A DNA stretch of 64,000 bases from Caldilineaceae bacterium SB0661_bin_32 (GCA_009841235.1 VXMH01000076.1:1-64000); one strand, 5' to 3'. Shown: positions 7,186 to 16,684, counted from the stretch's first letter. Notes: a model not told the origin generated them from the letters alone. Program-made: numbers and translations.

Positions 7186-9675
7186 TTAGTTTCGCAGCGG
7201 CTTCCCGCTCTTCAGCATGTGCCAGATGCGCTCCTGGCTTTTGGGGTAGCCGCACAGGGTCTTGAACGCTTCGCGCTCCAGGTCGAGGAAATACTGTTCG
7301 TCCATCCAGGCCGGCTGGCTGAGTTCGCCCCCGCAGAGGACGTAGGCCAGGTGGTCGGCGATTATCGCTTCGTGCGCAGTGATGTGGCGTGCCTCACGCA
7401 TCATATAGATGCCTATCCGCAGATTGGCGAGGTGATCGCGGCCGGCGGCGTAGATGTTGCCGGTGCCCGCGGGCGGTCTGTAGCCTTCATCAGCCATGCG
7501 CAAAACCTCGGCCTTGGCTTCGGCAAGCAGATGATCGTAGTTCATCACGACACGGTCAAGTTGATCAAGGAAGCCCATCTGGCGCGCCTCAGCGGCTGAA
7601 GATGAAACTTTGGCGAGGGCGATGAGCTCAAAAACCTGCTGCAGACTGGATGCAGGGTCGGGGTTTTGCCCCTGCACGTGCGGGTTGACCAGACGGCGTA
7701 CCAACTCCTTGCAACCGCCGGCAGCCGGGACCAGGCCGACACCCACCTCAACCTGGCCAATGTACAGTTCGGCATGCGCCACGATACGGTCGGCGCCCAT
7801 CGTCACCTCCGCGCCGCCGCCGAGGGCCAGTTGGTAGGGCGCCGCCACGACAGGCTTGGGCGCGAGTCGCAACTGCAGGATCATCTGTTGAAGACCGTCG
7901 ACCGCCGCGTCCAGCTTCTCCGATTGACCGGACTGGGCCAGAGAGCCGATCAGAAAGAGGTTGGCGCCGGCGCTGAAGTTGCCTCCCTGGTTGCCGATCA
8001 CCAGCCCGGAGGCATCCCCGTGGAGACACTCGATGGCTGCTTCAGCGATTGGCCCAATCTCAAGGTCCAGGGCGTTCATCTTGGTATGAAACTCCAGCAG
8101 AAGTACGCCGTCGCCCAGGTCCAGGAGGCTGGCAGAACTGTTTTCGGCCAGCGAGCCCCGCCCGCGCTTGAGAGCCGGAATGCTGACGACCCGGTCGCCG
8201 TCCTCAACAGACTCGTACCGGCCGGTTTGCGGATTGTACACCTGCATGTGCGCTGCGATCGCCCCGGAGCCGGAACTTTTTTCAGACCGGTAAATGGTGT
8301 CATGGCCTTCGTCGAGCATTTCCTGCACCCATGGGGCGACAGTCAGTCCTTCGTCCACCATTCGCTTCGTCGTAGCGGCGACACCCAATGCGTCCCAGGT
8401 TTCGAACGGCCCCATCGCCCAGCCGAAACCCCACTTCATGGCGTTGTCGATATCCATAGGGCTGTCCGCGATCTCGGGCAAACGCTTGGAAGCGTAGGCC
8501 AGTGTGCGGCTGAGCGTATGCCAGAGCAGGCCTGCCGCCTCGTCGTCTGTTTCTTCGCCGTCCTGGCCGGCGGTATAAGAAGAGACGAGGCCGCGCAGAC
8601 GTTCGGGCAGCGGGGCGTTTCTCACGGCGTCGACGCTGGGCCAGGTAGTGCGAGCCGGCTGCAGATAGTCCACTTCGCCTTCGGAAGCCGCCTGCAGGTC
8701 CAGACCCCAGAAGCTGCGTCTGCCTTCGCGGTCGACAACCGTCTTGTAGAAACCCTGGCCGCTCTTGGCGCCGAGGAGCCCGTTTTGAAGTAAGGTCATC
8801 AGCACTTCAGAGCCAAGAGGCCCGCGTAAGGTGTCCCGGTCTTCATCGTCGGGGATCATGTCGTACAGATGCTCCCCGACAAGCGCGGCCACGTCGATTC
8901 CGACCACGTCCAGCAGACGGAACGTGGCGGTCTTTGGCCGCCCAATCAGCGGGCCGGTCAGCCGGTCTACTTCCTCGACCGTGTAGTCGTTGGCAACGGC
9001 ATACTCAAGGAGGCTGCTCTGGATGTAGCTGAACATGCGATTGCCGATAAAGTTGGGCACGTCTTTGGCGATGACAACACCTTTGCCCAGCCTCTTCTCG
9101 GCAAATTCTTTCATATCAGCAAGGACGTCGGGATCGGTCTGCTGACCAGGAATCAGTTCCAGCAGGCGCAGGTAGCGAGGCGGGTTGAAAAAATGGGTAC
9201 CCAGGAAGCGCCGTTGAAAGGCCTGGCTGCGGCCGGCGCTGATGACATGGATGGGGATGCCGGAGGTGTTTGTGCTGATGATGGCGTCGGCAGGGGCAAT
9301 GGCGTCAAGCCTGGCCATCAGCTCCTGCTTGGGCCGTGGACGCTCCACGATGGCCTCGATGATCCAATCGCTCTGCGCGGCCGCGGCCTCCAGATCGTCG
9401 TCGACATTGCCCAGCGTGATCAATTCCGCCAGTTCGGGGCTGAAGAGGCTGGCCGGCCTGGCCTGGGTCATTCGCTCGAGTCCTGATTGCGCGATCCGGT
9501 TGCGGACAGCCCGGTCTTCCAGCGCCAAGCCCTTGGCCTGCTCTTCGGGCATCAGTTCGGTCGGCGCGATGTCGAGCAAATGCGAGGAGACGCCGGCGTT
9601 GGCCAGGTGTCCGGCGATGGCGGCGCCCATCGTACCGGCGCCGATGACGGTAACATGGCTGATTGTTTTGCTCAT
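7186..9675 (-). CDS. fadN: 3-hydroxyacyl-CoA dehydrogenase / enoyl-CoA hydratase, FadN-type
   Basis: An 829-residue bifunctional beta-oxidation enzyme. The N-terminal half is a 3-hydroxyacyl-CoA dehydrogenase: NAD-binding GAGTMGAAIAGHL (residues 12-24), THFFNPPRY and the KDVPNFIGNR segment. The C-terminal half is a crotonase/enoyl-CoA hydratase domain with NFSAGANL and a GGGAEVTMGAD stretch. Dehydrogenase-first order and length match the FadN family (Bacillus FadN is about 790 residues) and not FadB/FadJ, where hydratase comes first. It converts enoyl-CoA to 3-ketoacyl-CoA for the thiolase encoded downstream. No acyl-CoA dehydrogenase (FadE) gene is in this window. Confidence 0.94.
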   Translation of the reverse strand: MSKTISHVTVIGAGTMGAAIAGHLANAGVSSHLLDIAPTELMPEEQAKGLALEDRAVRNRIAQSGLERMTQARPASLFSPELAELITLGNVDDDLEAAAAQSDWIIEAIVERPRPKQELMARLDAIAPADAIISTNTSGIPIHVISAGRSQAFQRRFLGTHFFNPPRYLRLLELIPGQQTDPDVLADMKEFAEKRLGKGVVIAKDVPNFIGNRMFSYIQSSLLEYAVANDYTVEEVDRLTGPLIGRPKTATFRLLDVVGIDVAALVGEHLYDMIPDDEDRDTLRGPLGSEVLMTLLQNGLLGAKSGQGFYKTVVDREGRRSFWGLDLQAASEGEVDYLQPARTTWPSVDAVRNAPLPERLRGLVSSYTAGQDGEETDDEAAGLLWHTLSRTLAYASKRLPEIADSPMDIDNAMKWGFGWAMGPFETWDALGVAATTKRMVDEGLTVAPWVQEMLDEGHDTIYRSEKSSGSGAIAAHMQVYNPQTGRYESVEDGDRVVSIPALKRGRGSLAENSSASLLDLGDGVLLLEFHTKMNALDLEIGPIAEAAIECLHGDASGLVIGNQGGNFSAGANLFLIGSLAQSGQSEKLDAAVDGLQQMILQLRLAPKPVVAAPYQLALGGGAEVTMGADRIVAHAELYIGQVEVGVGLVPAAGGCKELVRRLVNPHVQGQNPDPASSLQQVFELIALAKVSSSAAEARQMGFLDQLDRVVMNYDHLLAEAKAEVLRMADEGYRPPAGTGNIYAAGRDHLANLRIGIYMMREARHITAHEAIIADHLAYVLCGGELSQPAWMDEQYFLDLEREAFKTLCGYPKSQERIWHMLKSGKPLRN

Positions 9676-9843
9676 TGGGGCGCTCCTGTCACTCGCCTTT
9701 ACATTTCGTTATTTGGTCTTCGCAGATCACGCGGTGGCAGAGATGTCGAAGTACTAAGGGCTGGGACGTGGAATCTCCTCGCTGAACAGAATGAATCTGC
9801 TCGAACCGTCCATAATACGTCAGCGGAGCCCTATCAGAAAGCT

Positions 9844-10689
9844 TCAAAAGAGGCCGAAAATCAGATCCAGCAGGCCGAAAAAGCGCAAAATCGAATAAAT
9901 GACCACAACAATCAAGAGGTAGCGTACCCAGCGGTTGGCGTCCTTGACTGTCACGGCGAAGCGTACTGCGGCCCAGGCTCCGATGCTTTGGCCCACAGCC
10001 ATCAGCGCGCCCATCCACAGATTTATTTCCACTGCCAGCCAGATAAAGGTCGCCAAAGCGACAACATTAAGCGCCAGCACGAAGATCAGCTTTACGGCGT
10101 TGGCATGGACGATGGTGTAGCCCACGCCCAATACCAGAGCCGTCACCAGGAAAACTCCCACTCCGGCCTGAATGAAGCCGCCATAGATGCCAATGGCGAA
10201 GAAGAGAATCAGCACGAGGAGTTCCGGACGCTCCTTGCGCACCTCTGATCTTTCGCGCAGCCATTTCGTCGGATTGAAGAAGATCGTAATAAGAACGACA
10301 ACCAACATGCTACCGATAGCAAGGTTCATCGTGTCCTTGTCCAAGAGCGTCGCCACGTAAGCGCCGATCAGTGAACCAGGTAACCCGGCCGCGGTGAGCC
10401 AGAGACCGAAACGGAGTGAGTCGGCATCCAGAATGTTTTCAGGCAGATGCTTTCCGTCTTTCTCTGCCCGCAACTGCATCCGGCCGCCGCGGGCAAAGGC
10501 AGCAATCCCTACCACGTTTTGCACGATCACACCGATCCGGTTTGTAGCGTTCGCCGAAACGGGATCCAGCCCCAGAAAGATTAGCATCGGCAGCGTCACG
10601 GCCGAGCCGCTGCCGGCCAGCGTGTTGATTATGCCGGCGACGATGCCGGCGAGAATGGCCAGAAGATACTGCAGAGGAGAAATGTCCAT
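9844..10689 (-). CDS. TauE/SafE family membrane transporter
   Basis: A 281-residue polytopic membrane protein of the TauE/SafE (COG0730) family, proposed exporters of sulfite, sulfonates or other organic anions. About eight hydrophobic segments are visible, with the family hallmark repeat: a Gly-rich first helix (GIVAGIINTLAGSGSAV, near residue 20) followed by NATNRIGV, and the related GIYGGFIQAGVGVF segment in the second half. It starts nine bases downstream of the aminotransferase stop on the same strand, so the two are likely co-transcribed. The substrate cannot be told from sequence. Confidence 0.9.
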   Translation of the reverse strand: MDISPLQYLLAILAGIVAGIINTLAGSGSAVTLPMLIFLGLDPVSANATNRIGVIVQNVVGIAAFARGGRMQLRAEKDGKHLPENILDADSLRFGLWLTAAGLPGSLIGAYVATLLDKDTMNLAIGSMLVVVLITIFFNPTKWLRERSEVRKERPELLVLILFFAIGIYGGFIQAGVGVFLVTALVLGVGYTIVHANAVKLIFVLALNVVALATFIWLAVEINLWMGALMAVGQSIGAWAAVRFAVTVKDANRWVRYLLIVVVIYSILRFFGLLDLIFGLF

Positions 10690-10697
10690 AGCAACCC

Positions 10698-11867
10698 TCA
10701 GAGACCCGGCACGATGCGGGCTAATCGTTCGACGGTTTTCTCGAGATCGGTCATCGCGGTGGCGAAGCTGAAACGAACGTAGCCTTCTCCTGCTTCTCCA
10801 AAGGCGATGCCGGGCGTGGTGGCGAGCAGGCCGTCCTCCAGCAGGACCTGAGAGACTTCGAGACTCTTCTTGTCGGTCTGTGTAAACTGGGCAAAGAGAT
10901 AGAAGGCGCCCTCGATCGGGCTGCTGCGCAGTCCGGGTATCTCGTCCAAGGCGTCCAGAAGGAAGTTACGGCGCTGGACATAGGAGGCGACCATTTCGTG
11001 CACGCAGTCCTGGGGGCCGTTCAGAGCGGCTGCCCCCGCGACCATGGAGAAGCTGGCTGCAGACGTAACAGTCTGGGTCTGGTAGGCGCGGGCCAGTTTG
11101 GCAACAGGCAGAGGCGCAGCGAGCCATGCCAGCCGCCAGCCGGTCATGGCGTAGCTCTTGCTGAACCCGTTGATGATGATGGTTCGTTCAGCCATGCCGG
11201 GCATACTGGCGATCGAGCGGTGACGGGCGCCGTCGTAGAGGATGTGTTCGTAGATCTCGTCGCTGAGGACGTACAGATCGTGCCGTTGGGCGACGGCAGC
11301 GATGTCGTCGAGCTCCTTCTGCGTCAGCACTCGCCCGGTCGGGTTGCTGGGTGAGCAGATCATGATCAGCTTGGTCTTCCCGCTGACGTGCTCCTCCAGC
11401 TGTGCAGCGCGAACGCGAAAGTTGTCGGCGGCCGGCAGAGGAACATGGACGGGCACGCCCCCGTTCAGCCGCACCATCGGCGCGTAGCTCACCCAGGCAG
11501 GATCGAGGATCATGACTTCGTCACCCTCGTTGAGCGTTGATGCCAGTGTGGTATAGATCGCCCACTTGCCGCCAGGCGTTACCACCAGTTGATCGGGGAC
11601 GGCCCGCACGTTGTTTTCCCGCTCCAGTTTGGAGCAGATCGCATCCAGCAACTCCGGCTTGCCGAATGAGGGCGGATAGTGGGTGTCGCCGGCTGCGATG
11701 GCGCCGAAGGCAGCTTGCTGGATATGCTTTGGCGTGTCGGCGTCAGGCTCGCCTCCGGCCAGATTGATCACGTCCAGACCTTGGGCGGCCAGTTCGCGAC
11801 CCTTCTGCATCATAAGGGTAGTGGGGCTGCCCGGCACGGACTCGACGAGTTGAGAAAGGGGTTTCAT
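10698..11867 (-). CDS. Class I/II PLP aminotransferase (aspartate aminotransferase-like)
   Basis: A 389-residue fold-type I aminotransferase. The PLP-binding lysine lies in NGFSKSYAMTGWRLAW, with the Arg of the same motif expected to hold the substrate carboxylate. Other family motifs are the SNPTGRV segment (Asn-Pro-Thr-Gly) and SDEIYEH. This type (AspC/YugH-like) moves amino groups between aspartate or other amino acids and 2-oxoglutarate; exact specificity is not visible. It is co-directional with the downstream TauE gene and divergent from the DUF433/DUF5615 pair, with about 56 bases between the two starts. Confidence 0.93.
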   Translation of the reverse strand: MKPLSQLVESVPGSPTTLMMQKGRELAAQGLDVINLAGGEPDADTPKHIQQAAFGAIAAGDTHYPPSFGKPELLDAICSKLERENNVRAVPDQLVVTPGGKWAIYTTLASTLNEGDEVMILDPAWVSYAPMVRLNGGVPVHVPLPAADNFRVRAAQLEEHVSGKTKLIMICSPSNPTGRVLTQKELDDIAAVAQRHDLYVLSDEIYEHILYDGARHRSIASMPGMAERTIIINGFSKSYAMTGWRLAWLAAPLPVAKLARAYQTQTVTSAASFSMVAGAAALNGPQDCVHEMVASYVQRRNFLLDALDEIPGLRSSPIEGAFYLFAQFTQTDKKSLEVSQVLLEDGLLATTPGIAFGEAGEGYVRFSFATAMTDLEKTVERLARIVPGL

Positions 11868-11887
11868 CAGGGATCACCTGTCTGGTG

Positions 11888-11896
11888 TGGTATACT
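11888..11896 (+). promoter_or_regulatory. Extended -10 promoter for the DUF433/DUF5615 pair
   Basis: The sequence TGGTATACT is an extended -10 element (TGn followed by TATACT, five of six consensus bases) 27 bases before the DUF433 start. No good -35 hexamer is seen at the usual distance, which is compatible with an extended -10 promoter. Confidence 0.45.
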
Positions 11897-11923
11897 TGCG
11901 CTTGATATGGAAAGGAGTTCGAC

Positions 11924-12241
11924 ATGGAAATCGAACAGTATTTCAATTTTCTAAGTGATGATGACATCCGCATCGCGGGCACGCGCGTGGGGATAGAGAC
12001 CGTGCTCTATGATTACATCTATCGCTCCCAGACGGCGGAGCAGATTGCGGACACATATCCGTCGATTAACCTGGAACAGGTTTACGCGACGATCCTCTAC
12101 TATCTGCAGAACAAGGAGAGAGTCGACGCGTATTTGACGGACTGGATCGAGCACGGCGAATGGATGCGCCGCGAACAGGCCAAGAATCCTTCGCCTGTAA
12201 CGCTACGCCTCCGACGGCTTGCGGCCGAGCTTGACGCGTAG
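11924..12241 (+). CDS. DUF433 domain antitoxin-like protein
   Basis: A 105-residue DUF433-family protein. The core IRIAGTRVGIETVLYDY and the later TAEQIADTYPSINLEQVYATI segment are characteristic of DUF433, a small winged-helix fold found in VapB-type antitoxins. The stop codon overlaps the start of the DUF5615 gene (TAGTG, one base shared), the usual antitoxin-first coupled arrangement. GAAAGGAG is a strong ribosome site before ATG 11924. It probably binds and silences the downstream PIN-like protein and represses the operon; this is inferred from family and context. Confidence 0.9.
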   Translation: MEIEQYFNFLSDDDIRIAGTRVGIETVLYDYIYRSQTAEQIADTYPSINLEQVYATILYYLQNKERVDAYLTDWIEHGEWMRREQAKNPSPVTLRLRRLAAELDA

Positions 12242-12609
12242 TGACCCGGTATCGCTATCTGCTTGACGAAAACGTAACCCCAATTCTGCGTGAAGCTCTC
12301 CTTCGACTAGAGCCTGAGATATCCGTGTGGCGTGTCGGCGATCCTGGCGTTCCAAGGAACGGCACGCCCGATCCCGTTATCTTGGAATGGTGCGCAGATC
12401 AGGCGTTTTCCCTGGTCACAAATAATCGAAAATCGATGCCTCGCCATTTGCGCGATTTCATTGCAATGGGTCGTACCGCACCTGCGATTTTCGTGCTCAA
12501 TCCTAACCTGTCAATTGGTCAGACAGTGTCCGAACTTCACCTCATATGGGCGGCAGCCGAGCCTTACGAATACGAGAATAAAATGAATTTCATGCCCATT
12601 CTTACGTAG
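12241..12609 (+). CDS. DUF5615 PIN-like toxin protein
   Basis: A 122-residue DUF5615/Mut7-C-like PIN-domain protein starting with GTG. Motifs are the N-terminal YLLDENV (first acidic residues of the PIN site) and the central SLVTNNRKSMPRH, where related proteins have TxDxDF; the second acidic position appears substituted by Asn. It is translationally coupled to the DUF433 gene and is the presumed ribonuclease toxin of the pair. It converges on the aminotransferase gene that ends at 12628. The missing acidic residue could mean weakened activity. Confidence 0.87.
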   Translation: MTRYRYLLDENVTPILREALLRLEPEISVWRVGDPGVPRNGTPDPVILEWCADQAFSLVTNNRKSMPRHLRDFIAMGRTAPAIFVLNPNLSIGQTVSELHLIWAAAEPYEYENKMNFMPILT

Positions 12610-12627
12610 ATTTTTGCCATTCCGCCG

Positions 12628-13821
12628 TCACTTCAGGACGTCTGCTAACGCCTCGCAGAGATAATCCATGTTGCTCTCGGTCATCCCTGCAACGTTGATG
12701 CGGCCAGAACCGACTATGTAGACGGAATGGCGCTCGCGCAGCGCCTGCACCTGTGTAGGCGTCAGGCCGCTGAAGCTGAACATGCCTCGCTGCCGGGCAA
12801 TGAACGAGAAATCGGGTCCGGCGCCCTGCTGGTCAAGCGTCTCGACGAACAGGTGGCGCATATCGTTGATGCGGTTGCGCATCTCCGCCAACTCTACCTC
12901 CCAGCGCTTACGCAGCTCAGGATCTCCAAGGATTTCCGCCACGATCTGGCCGCCGTGGGCAGGGGGATTTGAATAGTTAGTGCGCACACAGATCTTCATG
13001 TGGCTGTTGGCGGCGTCCGTCGCTTCTGCGCTGCCGGCCACCAGGGTCAACGCGCCGACACGTTCATTGTACAGTCCGAAATTCTTTGAATAGGAGGTGG
13101 CGACCAGAAGTTCGCGGCAGTGTTCGGCAACGATTCGGACGCCGGTCGCGTCTTCATCCAGCCCGTCGCCAAAGCCCTGGTAGGCGAAGTCCAGCAGCGG
13201 CAGAATGCCGCGATCGGCGCAGACGGCAGCGACCGCTTGCCACTGTTGCGGCGAGAGATCGGCGCCGGTAGGGTTGTGGCAACAGCCATGGAGCAGCAGC
13301 ACATCCCCTCTGGGGATCGTCTCCAGCGCGGCCATCATGCGGTCAAAGGCCACTCCGTTGGTTTCGGCCTCAAAGTAGGGATAGGATTGTACTTGCAGTG
13401 CCGCCGAACCGAACACATTGGGATGATTCGGCCAGGTCGGGTCGCTCAGCCAGACCGCCGCACTTGGAAATATGCGCCGCACAAAGTCGGCGGCAACGCG
13501 CAGTGCTCCCGTGCCTCCAGGCGTCTGCACCGTGGCCGCGCGGCCGGCGCTGAGAATGTCGTGCTCGCTGCCGAAAACGATCTGCTGGCTCAGCGCCGCG
13601 TATGCCGCCAGACCATCAATTGGCAGATAGCTCTTGGTCGCCTCAGACCGCAGCAGGCGCTCCTCGGCCTCCTTAACGGCGGCCAGCACAGGAGTCTGAC
13701 CGCCGCCATCTTTGTAAACGCCGACGCCCAGGTTGATCTTGCTCGGATTGGAGTCCTCCTTGAAAGCTTCCGTCAATCCCAAAATCGCATCGGCAGGGGC
13801 GGAGGTTATCGTCTCAAACAT
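12628..13821 (-). CDS. Aspartate/aromatic aminotransferase (TyrB/AspC type)
   Basis: A 397-residue class I aminotransferase of the AspC/TyrB subgroup (family length about 396). The start FETITSAPADAILGL and the GVGVYKDGGGQTPVL segment are typical, as is the PLP-lysine motif ATSYSKNFGLYNERVG and the LLHGCCHNPTGADL stretch. It catalyses amino transfer between aspartate or aromatic amino acids and 2-oxoglutarate. The preceding gene on this strand is adenine deaminase, 78 bases away. It is not closely similar to the other aminotransferase in this window (10698-11867). Confidence 0.93.
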   Translation of the reverse strand: MFETITSAPADAILGLTEAFKEDSNPSKINLGVGVYKDGGGQTPVLAAVKEAEERLLRSEATKSYLPIDGLAAYAALSQQIVFGSEHDILSAGRAATVQTPGGTGALRVAADFVRRIFPSAAVWLSDPTWPNHPNVFGSAALQVQSYPYFEAETNGVAFDRMMAALETIPRGDVLLLHGCCHNPTGADLSPQQWQAVAAVCADRGILPLLDFAYQGFGDGLDEDATGVRIVAEHCRELLVATSYSKNFGLYNERVGALTLVAGSAEATDAANSHMKICVRTNYSNPPAHGGQIVAEILGDPELRKRWEVELAEMRNRINDMRHLFVETLDQQGAGPDFSFIARQRGMFSFSGLTPTQVQALRERHSVYIVGSGRINVAGMTESNMDYLCEALADVLK

Positions 13822-13899
13822 TCGTATTGCCTCGTTGGTTTCGTTTGCTTATGTTCTATCTGTTTCGGAAAATGCCGGAAACGCGGGGAGCTGATTCCA

Positions 13900-15621
13900 T
13901 TACTCGCTTACAAACAGGTCGACGAAGTCGAAAGCCTCGACATCCACAAGGCCCTGGTCCGTCAGTTTCAACTTTGGGATCACTTCCAGCGCCATGAAAC
14001 TCATCGCCATGAACGGATCCCGAATCGAAGATCCAAATTCGTGGGCCGCGTCGAGCAGAGAGTCATAGCAATTGCGAACTTCGCCAAGCGGCCGGTCGCT
14101 CATCAGACCTGCGACCGGGAGCGGCAGCGTCGCCAGCGCTTGCGGACCTTCGGCGACCGCCAATCCCCCTCCCATCTCTGCCACGGTTCTGGCTGCGGTC
14201 GTCATCGATTCGTCATCCGCGCCGATGACAATCAGATTGTGATGGTCGTGGGCGACTGTGCCGGCGATGGCCCCGCGATTAAGACCGAAACCCTGGATGA
14301 ATCCCAGGCCCGTCGCCCCGCTGGCTGTGTGCCTGTCGACCACAGCCATTTTCAGAATGTCTCGCGCCGGGTCAGCCACCGCCTGCCCGTCTTCGACGAG
14401 AGGGGCAAGTATGCGTTCTTCCGTAAGCACTTGATCCTGCAGCGAACCGATCACTCGCGCCCGCGCGCCGTTAGCCGGGATGCGCAGATCAAAGGCATCC
14501 CAGGCAACCCTGACGGAGGAAGAGACAACCGCAGGAACGGGAACCGGGTCCTGATCGGGGTCGCCCAAGAGCCGGCCGCCTTCTGCACACAGGCGGCCAC
14601 CGGCATAGACCTGCGCAGCACTTGGCGCATGCAAATCGTCAAACACCATCAGGTCGGCCCGCCGACCAGGGGCAACCGCGCCGCGATCATGCAGGCCAAA
14701 CCATTCGGCGCTGTTGAGCGTAGCCATGCGGAAGGCAGTTACAGGTTCAATTCCAAAAGCAATGGTCTCCCTCAGAATGTGGTCGATGCTTCCCTGCATG
14801 ATGAGATCAGTGGGGATGCGGTCGTCGGTGCAGAAACAGATGCGCCGGTTGTTATGCTCGTTTATCAGCGGCAGCAACGCATGCAGATTTTTGGCATTTG
14901 TCGCCTCTCGAATCAAGATGTAGAAGCCGCGCGCCAGCTTCTCAGCCGCTTCAGCCACTGTCGCACATTCATGGTCGCTGCCAGCCCCGGCGGCAGCGTA
15001 AGCATTGAGGGCCTGGCCGCTGAGTTCAGGCGCGTGGCCGTCCAGGGGCTGTCCGCCAAAGGCAGCGATTTTGGCAAGCACGTCAGGATCGCCGTAGACG
15101 ACGCCGGGAAAGTTCATCAACTCGGCCAACCCGTGGACCGTTCCTTCCTCCAGCAGCGCGGCCAGGTCTTTGGCCGACAGTGAGGCGCCGCTCGTCTCCA
15201 TATGCGTGGCGGGTACGGCTGAGGGGGCCATCAGCACTACTTCCAAGGGGAGAGCTTTGCTGCACGCGGCCATATACCGGACGCCGTCCACACCGGCCAC
15301 ATTGGCGATCTCGTGAGGGTCGGCCGCAACCGTCGTCACGCCGCGCGGAACGACGGCGGCGGCGAATTGGGCGGGCAGGCAGAGGCTGCTTTCGATGTGA
15401 ACATGAGCGTCTATCAGGCCCGGCGCAATGAAGGCCCCTTGCAGATCGACCGTTTCCACGGCTGAGTAGCCCGCACCGACACCGGCAATGCGTCCACCAA
15501 ACAGGGCGACGTCGGTGTCTTCGATATCTCCGGACAAAACATTGACCACGCGTCCGTTGCACAGCAACAGGTCGGCGGGTCGGTCGCCGCGGGCGACGGC
15601 GAGCAACTCAGATGTGTTCAT
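13900..15621 (-). CDS. ade: Adenine deaminase
   Basis: A 573-residue adenine deaminase of the amidohydrolase superfamily, converting adenine to hypoxanthine and ammonia in purine salvage. Visible motifs are GLIDAHVHIESS (metal-binding HxH), VTTVAADPHEIANV, FCTDDRIPTDL, and the C-terminal VAHDHHNLIVIGADD typical of this enzyme. The start at 15621 (MNTSELL) is preferred to a start five codons upstream because it follows GGAACG spacing and matches the family's N terminus. A divergent ribokinase gene lies 187 bases away. With ribokinase it suggests use of nucleosides as carbon and nitrogen sources. Confidence 0.94.
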   Translation of the reverse strand: MNTSELLAVARGDRPADLLLCNGRVVNVLSGDIEDTDVALFGGRIAGVGAGYSAVETVDLQGAFIAPGLIDAHVHIESSLCLPAQFAAAVVPRGVTTVAADPHEIANVAGVDGVRYMAACSKALPLEVVLMAPSAVPATHMETSGASLSAKDLAALLEEGTVHGLAELMNFPGVVYGDPDVLAKIAAFGGQPLDGHAPELSGQALNAYAAAGAGSDHECATVAEAAEKLARGFYILIREATNAKNLHALLPLINEHNNRRICFCTDDRIPTDLIMQGSIDHILRETIAFGIEPVTAFRMATLNSAEWFGLHDRGAVAPGRRADLMVFDDLHAPSAAQVYAGGRLCAEGGRLLGDPDQDPVPVPAVVSSSVRVAWDAFDLRIPANGARARVIGSLQDQVLTEERILAPLVEDGQAVADPARDILKMAVVDRHTASGATGLGFIQGFGLNRGAIAGTVAHDHHNLIVIGADDESMTTAARTVAEMGGGLAVAEGPQALATLPLPVAGLMSDRPLGEVRNCYDSLLDAAHEFGSSIRDPFMAMSFMALEVIPKLKLTDQGLVDVEAFDFVDLFVSE

Positions 15622-15710
15622 TGATCGTTCCTTCAAGCAACGAAACGGGCAGACGCAGAGGGGAAAGCAGACCTCACTGTCATCGGGCCACCTGCGAACC
15701 GCTCGCGGGC

Positions 15711-15719
15711 ATTATAGCA
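15711..15719 (-). promoter_or_regulatory. Extended -10 promoter for adenine deaminase
   Basis: On the minus strand the sequence reads TGCTATAAT, a perfect TATAAT with the TGn extension, 90 bases before the ade start. No clear -35 element is visible. Confidence 0.45.
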
Positions 15720-15763
15720 CAGGAGATGGGGATGGCGGCCTCTTTTGGCTGCCGAATTCTCAA

Positions 15764-15772
15764 TGTTACAAT
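15764..15772 (+). promoter_or_regulatory. Extended -10 promoter for ribokinase
   Basis: TGTTACAAT is an extended -10 element (TGn plus TACAAT) 37 bases before the ribokinase ATG. It lies back to back with the putative ade promoter, so the 187-base gap is a divergent control region. Confidence 0.4.
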
Positions 15773-15808
15773 CGGCTGGAAAATCCGATAGTTCCAGCCA
15801 GGTGAACC

Positions 15809-16684
15809 ATGTCCATTCTTGTATTCGGATCATTAAACATCGACCACGTTTACCAGGTCGAGCATCTTGTCCGCCCGGGGGAGACGCTGCCCAGCACGGA
15901 GTATCGCCGCTTTCAGGGCGGAAAGGGGGCGAACCAGTCGGTCGCCCTGGCGCGCGCGGGCGCGGACGTCTTTCACGCGGGGCGTATTGGCCCGGAGGGA
16001 CTTTGGTTGAGAGACGCCATCGCCGCCGAAGGCGTCGACGTAACGCACGTCGGTCTCGACAGCCAGCCCACCGGTCACGCCGTCATTCAGGTAGACCCCG
16101 CGGGCGAGAACTCGATCCTTCTTTACGGAGGGGCCAACCTCACTGTGACCTCCGATGACGCTCACTACGTGCTCTCGCACTTCGGTGAAGGCGACTGGCT
16201 CCTGCTCCAGAACGAAATCAGCTCCCTGCCCGCAATCCTGCGCGAAGCAACCGAACGGGGGATGACCGTCGCTTTCAACCCTGCGCCGATGACGCCGGAG
16301 GTGCTGAAATATCCTCTTGAAAGCGTTTCCCTGTTCGTGGTCAATCAGACGGAGGGCGCGGCGCTGGCGGAAGTCGAGGACGCTTCACCTGCGTCGATAG
16401 TGGATACACTGAGAGCCCGCTATCCCCATGCCGCGATTCTGCTCACTCTGGGGGGAGAAGGTTCCCTCTATGCCGACGGCAGGGAGCATATCAGGACGCC
16501 GGCGCAACCGGTCGAAGCGGTGGATACGACGGCCGCCGGCGATACCTTCACTGGCTATTTTCTTGCCGGGCTTCTGGCAGGTGAATCTGTCCAGGCGTCG
16601 CTGGCTCTGGCGTCGCGGGCCGCGGCGCTTTGCGTCACTAAGCAGGGCGCGGCAGATTCGATTCCGCGGCGCGGCGAGCTTTGA
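15809..16684 (+). CDS. rbsK: Ribokinase-like PfkB sugar kinase
   Basis: A 291-residue PfkB-family kinase, probably ribokinase (ATP + D-ribose to ribose 5-phosphate). It has the N-terminal signature FQGGKGANQSVALARAG (about residues 32-48) and the C-terminal catalytic VDTTAAGDTFTGYFLAG, including the catalytic Asp. The GSLNIDHVY start matches ribokinases, where the Asp contacts the sugar. It is divergent from adenine deaminase, and together they fit nucleoside breakdown; other PfkB sugars cannot be excluded. It converges on the M20 peptidase gene 56 bases downstream. Confidence 0.9.
   Translation: MSILVFGSLNIDHVYQVEHLVRPGETLPSTEYRRFQGGKGANQSVALARAGADVFHAGRIGPEGLWLRDAIAAEGVDVTHVGLDSQPTGHAVIQVDPAGENSILLYGGANLTVTSDDAHYVLSHFGEGDWLLLQNEISSLPAILREATERGMTVAFNPAPMTPEVLKYPLESVSLFVVNQTEGAALAEVEDASPASIVDTLRARYPHAAILLTLGGEGSLYADGREHIRTPAQPVEAVDTTAAGDTFTGYFLAGLLAGESVQASLALASRAAALCVTKQGAADSIPRRGEL

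Noticed and set aside
13120..15183. A 687-residue plus-strand open frame
   Set aside because: It is antisense to the aspartate aminotransferase and adenine deaminase genes and has no recognisable motif; such long shadows are usual in GC-rich DNA.
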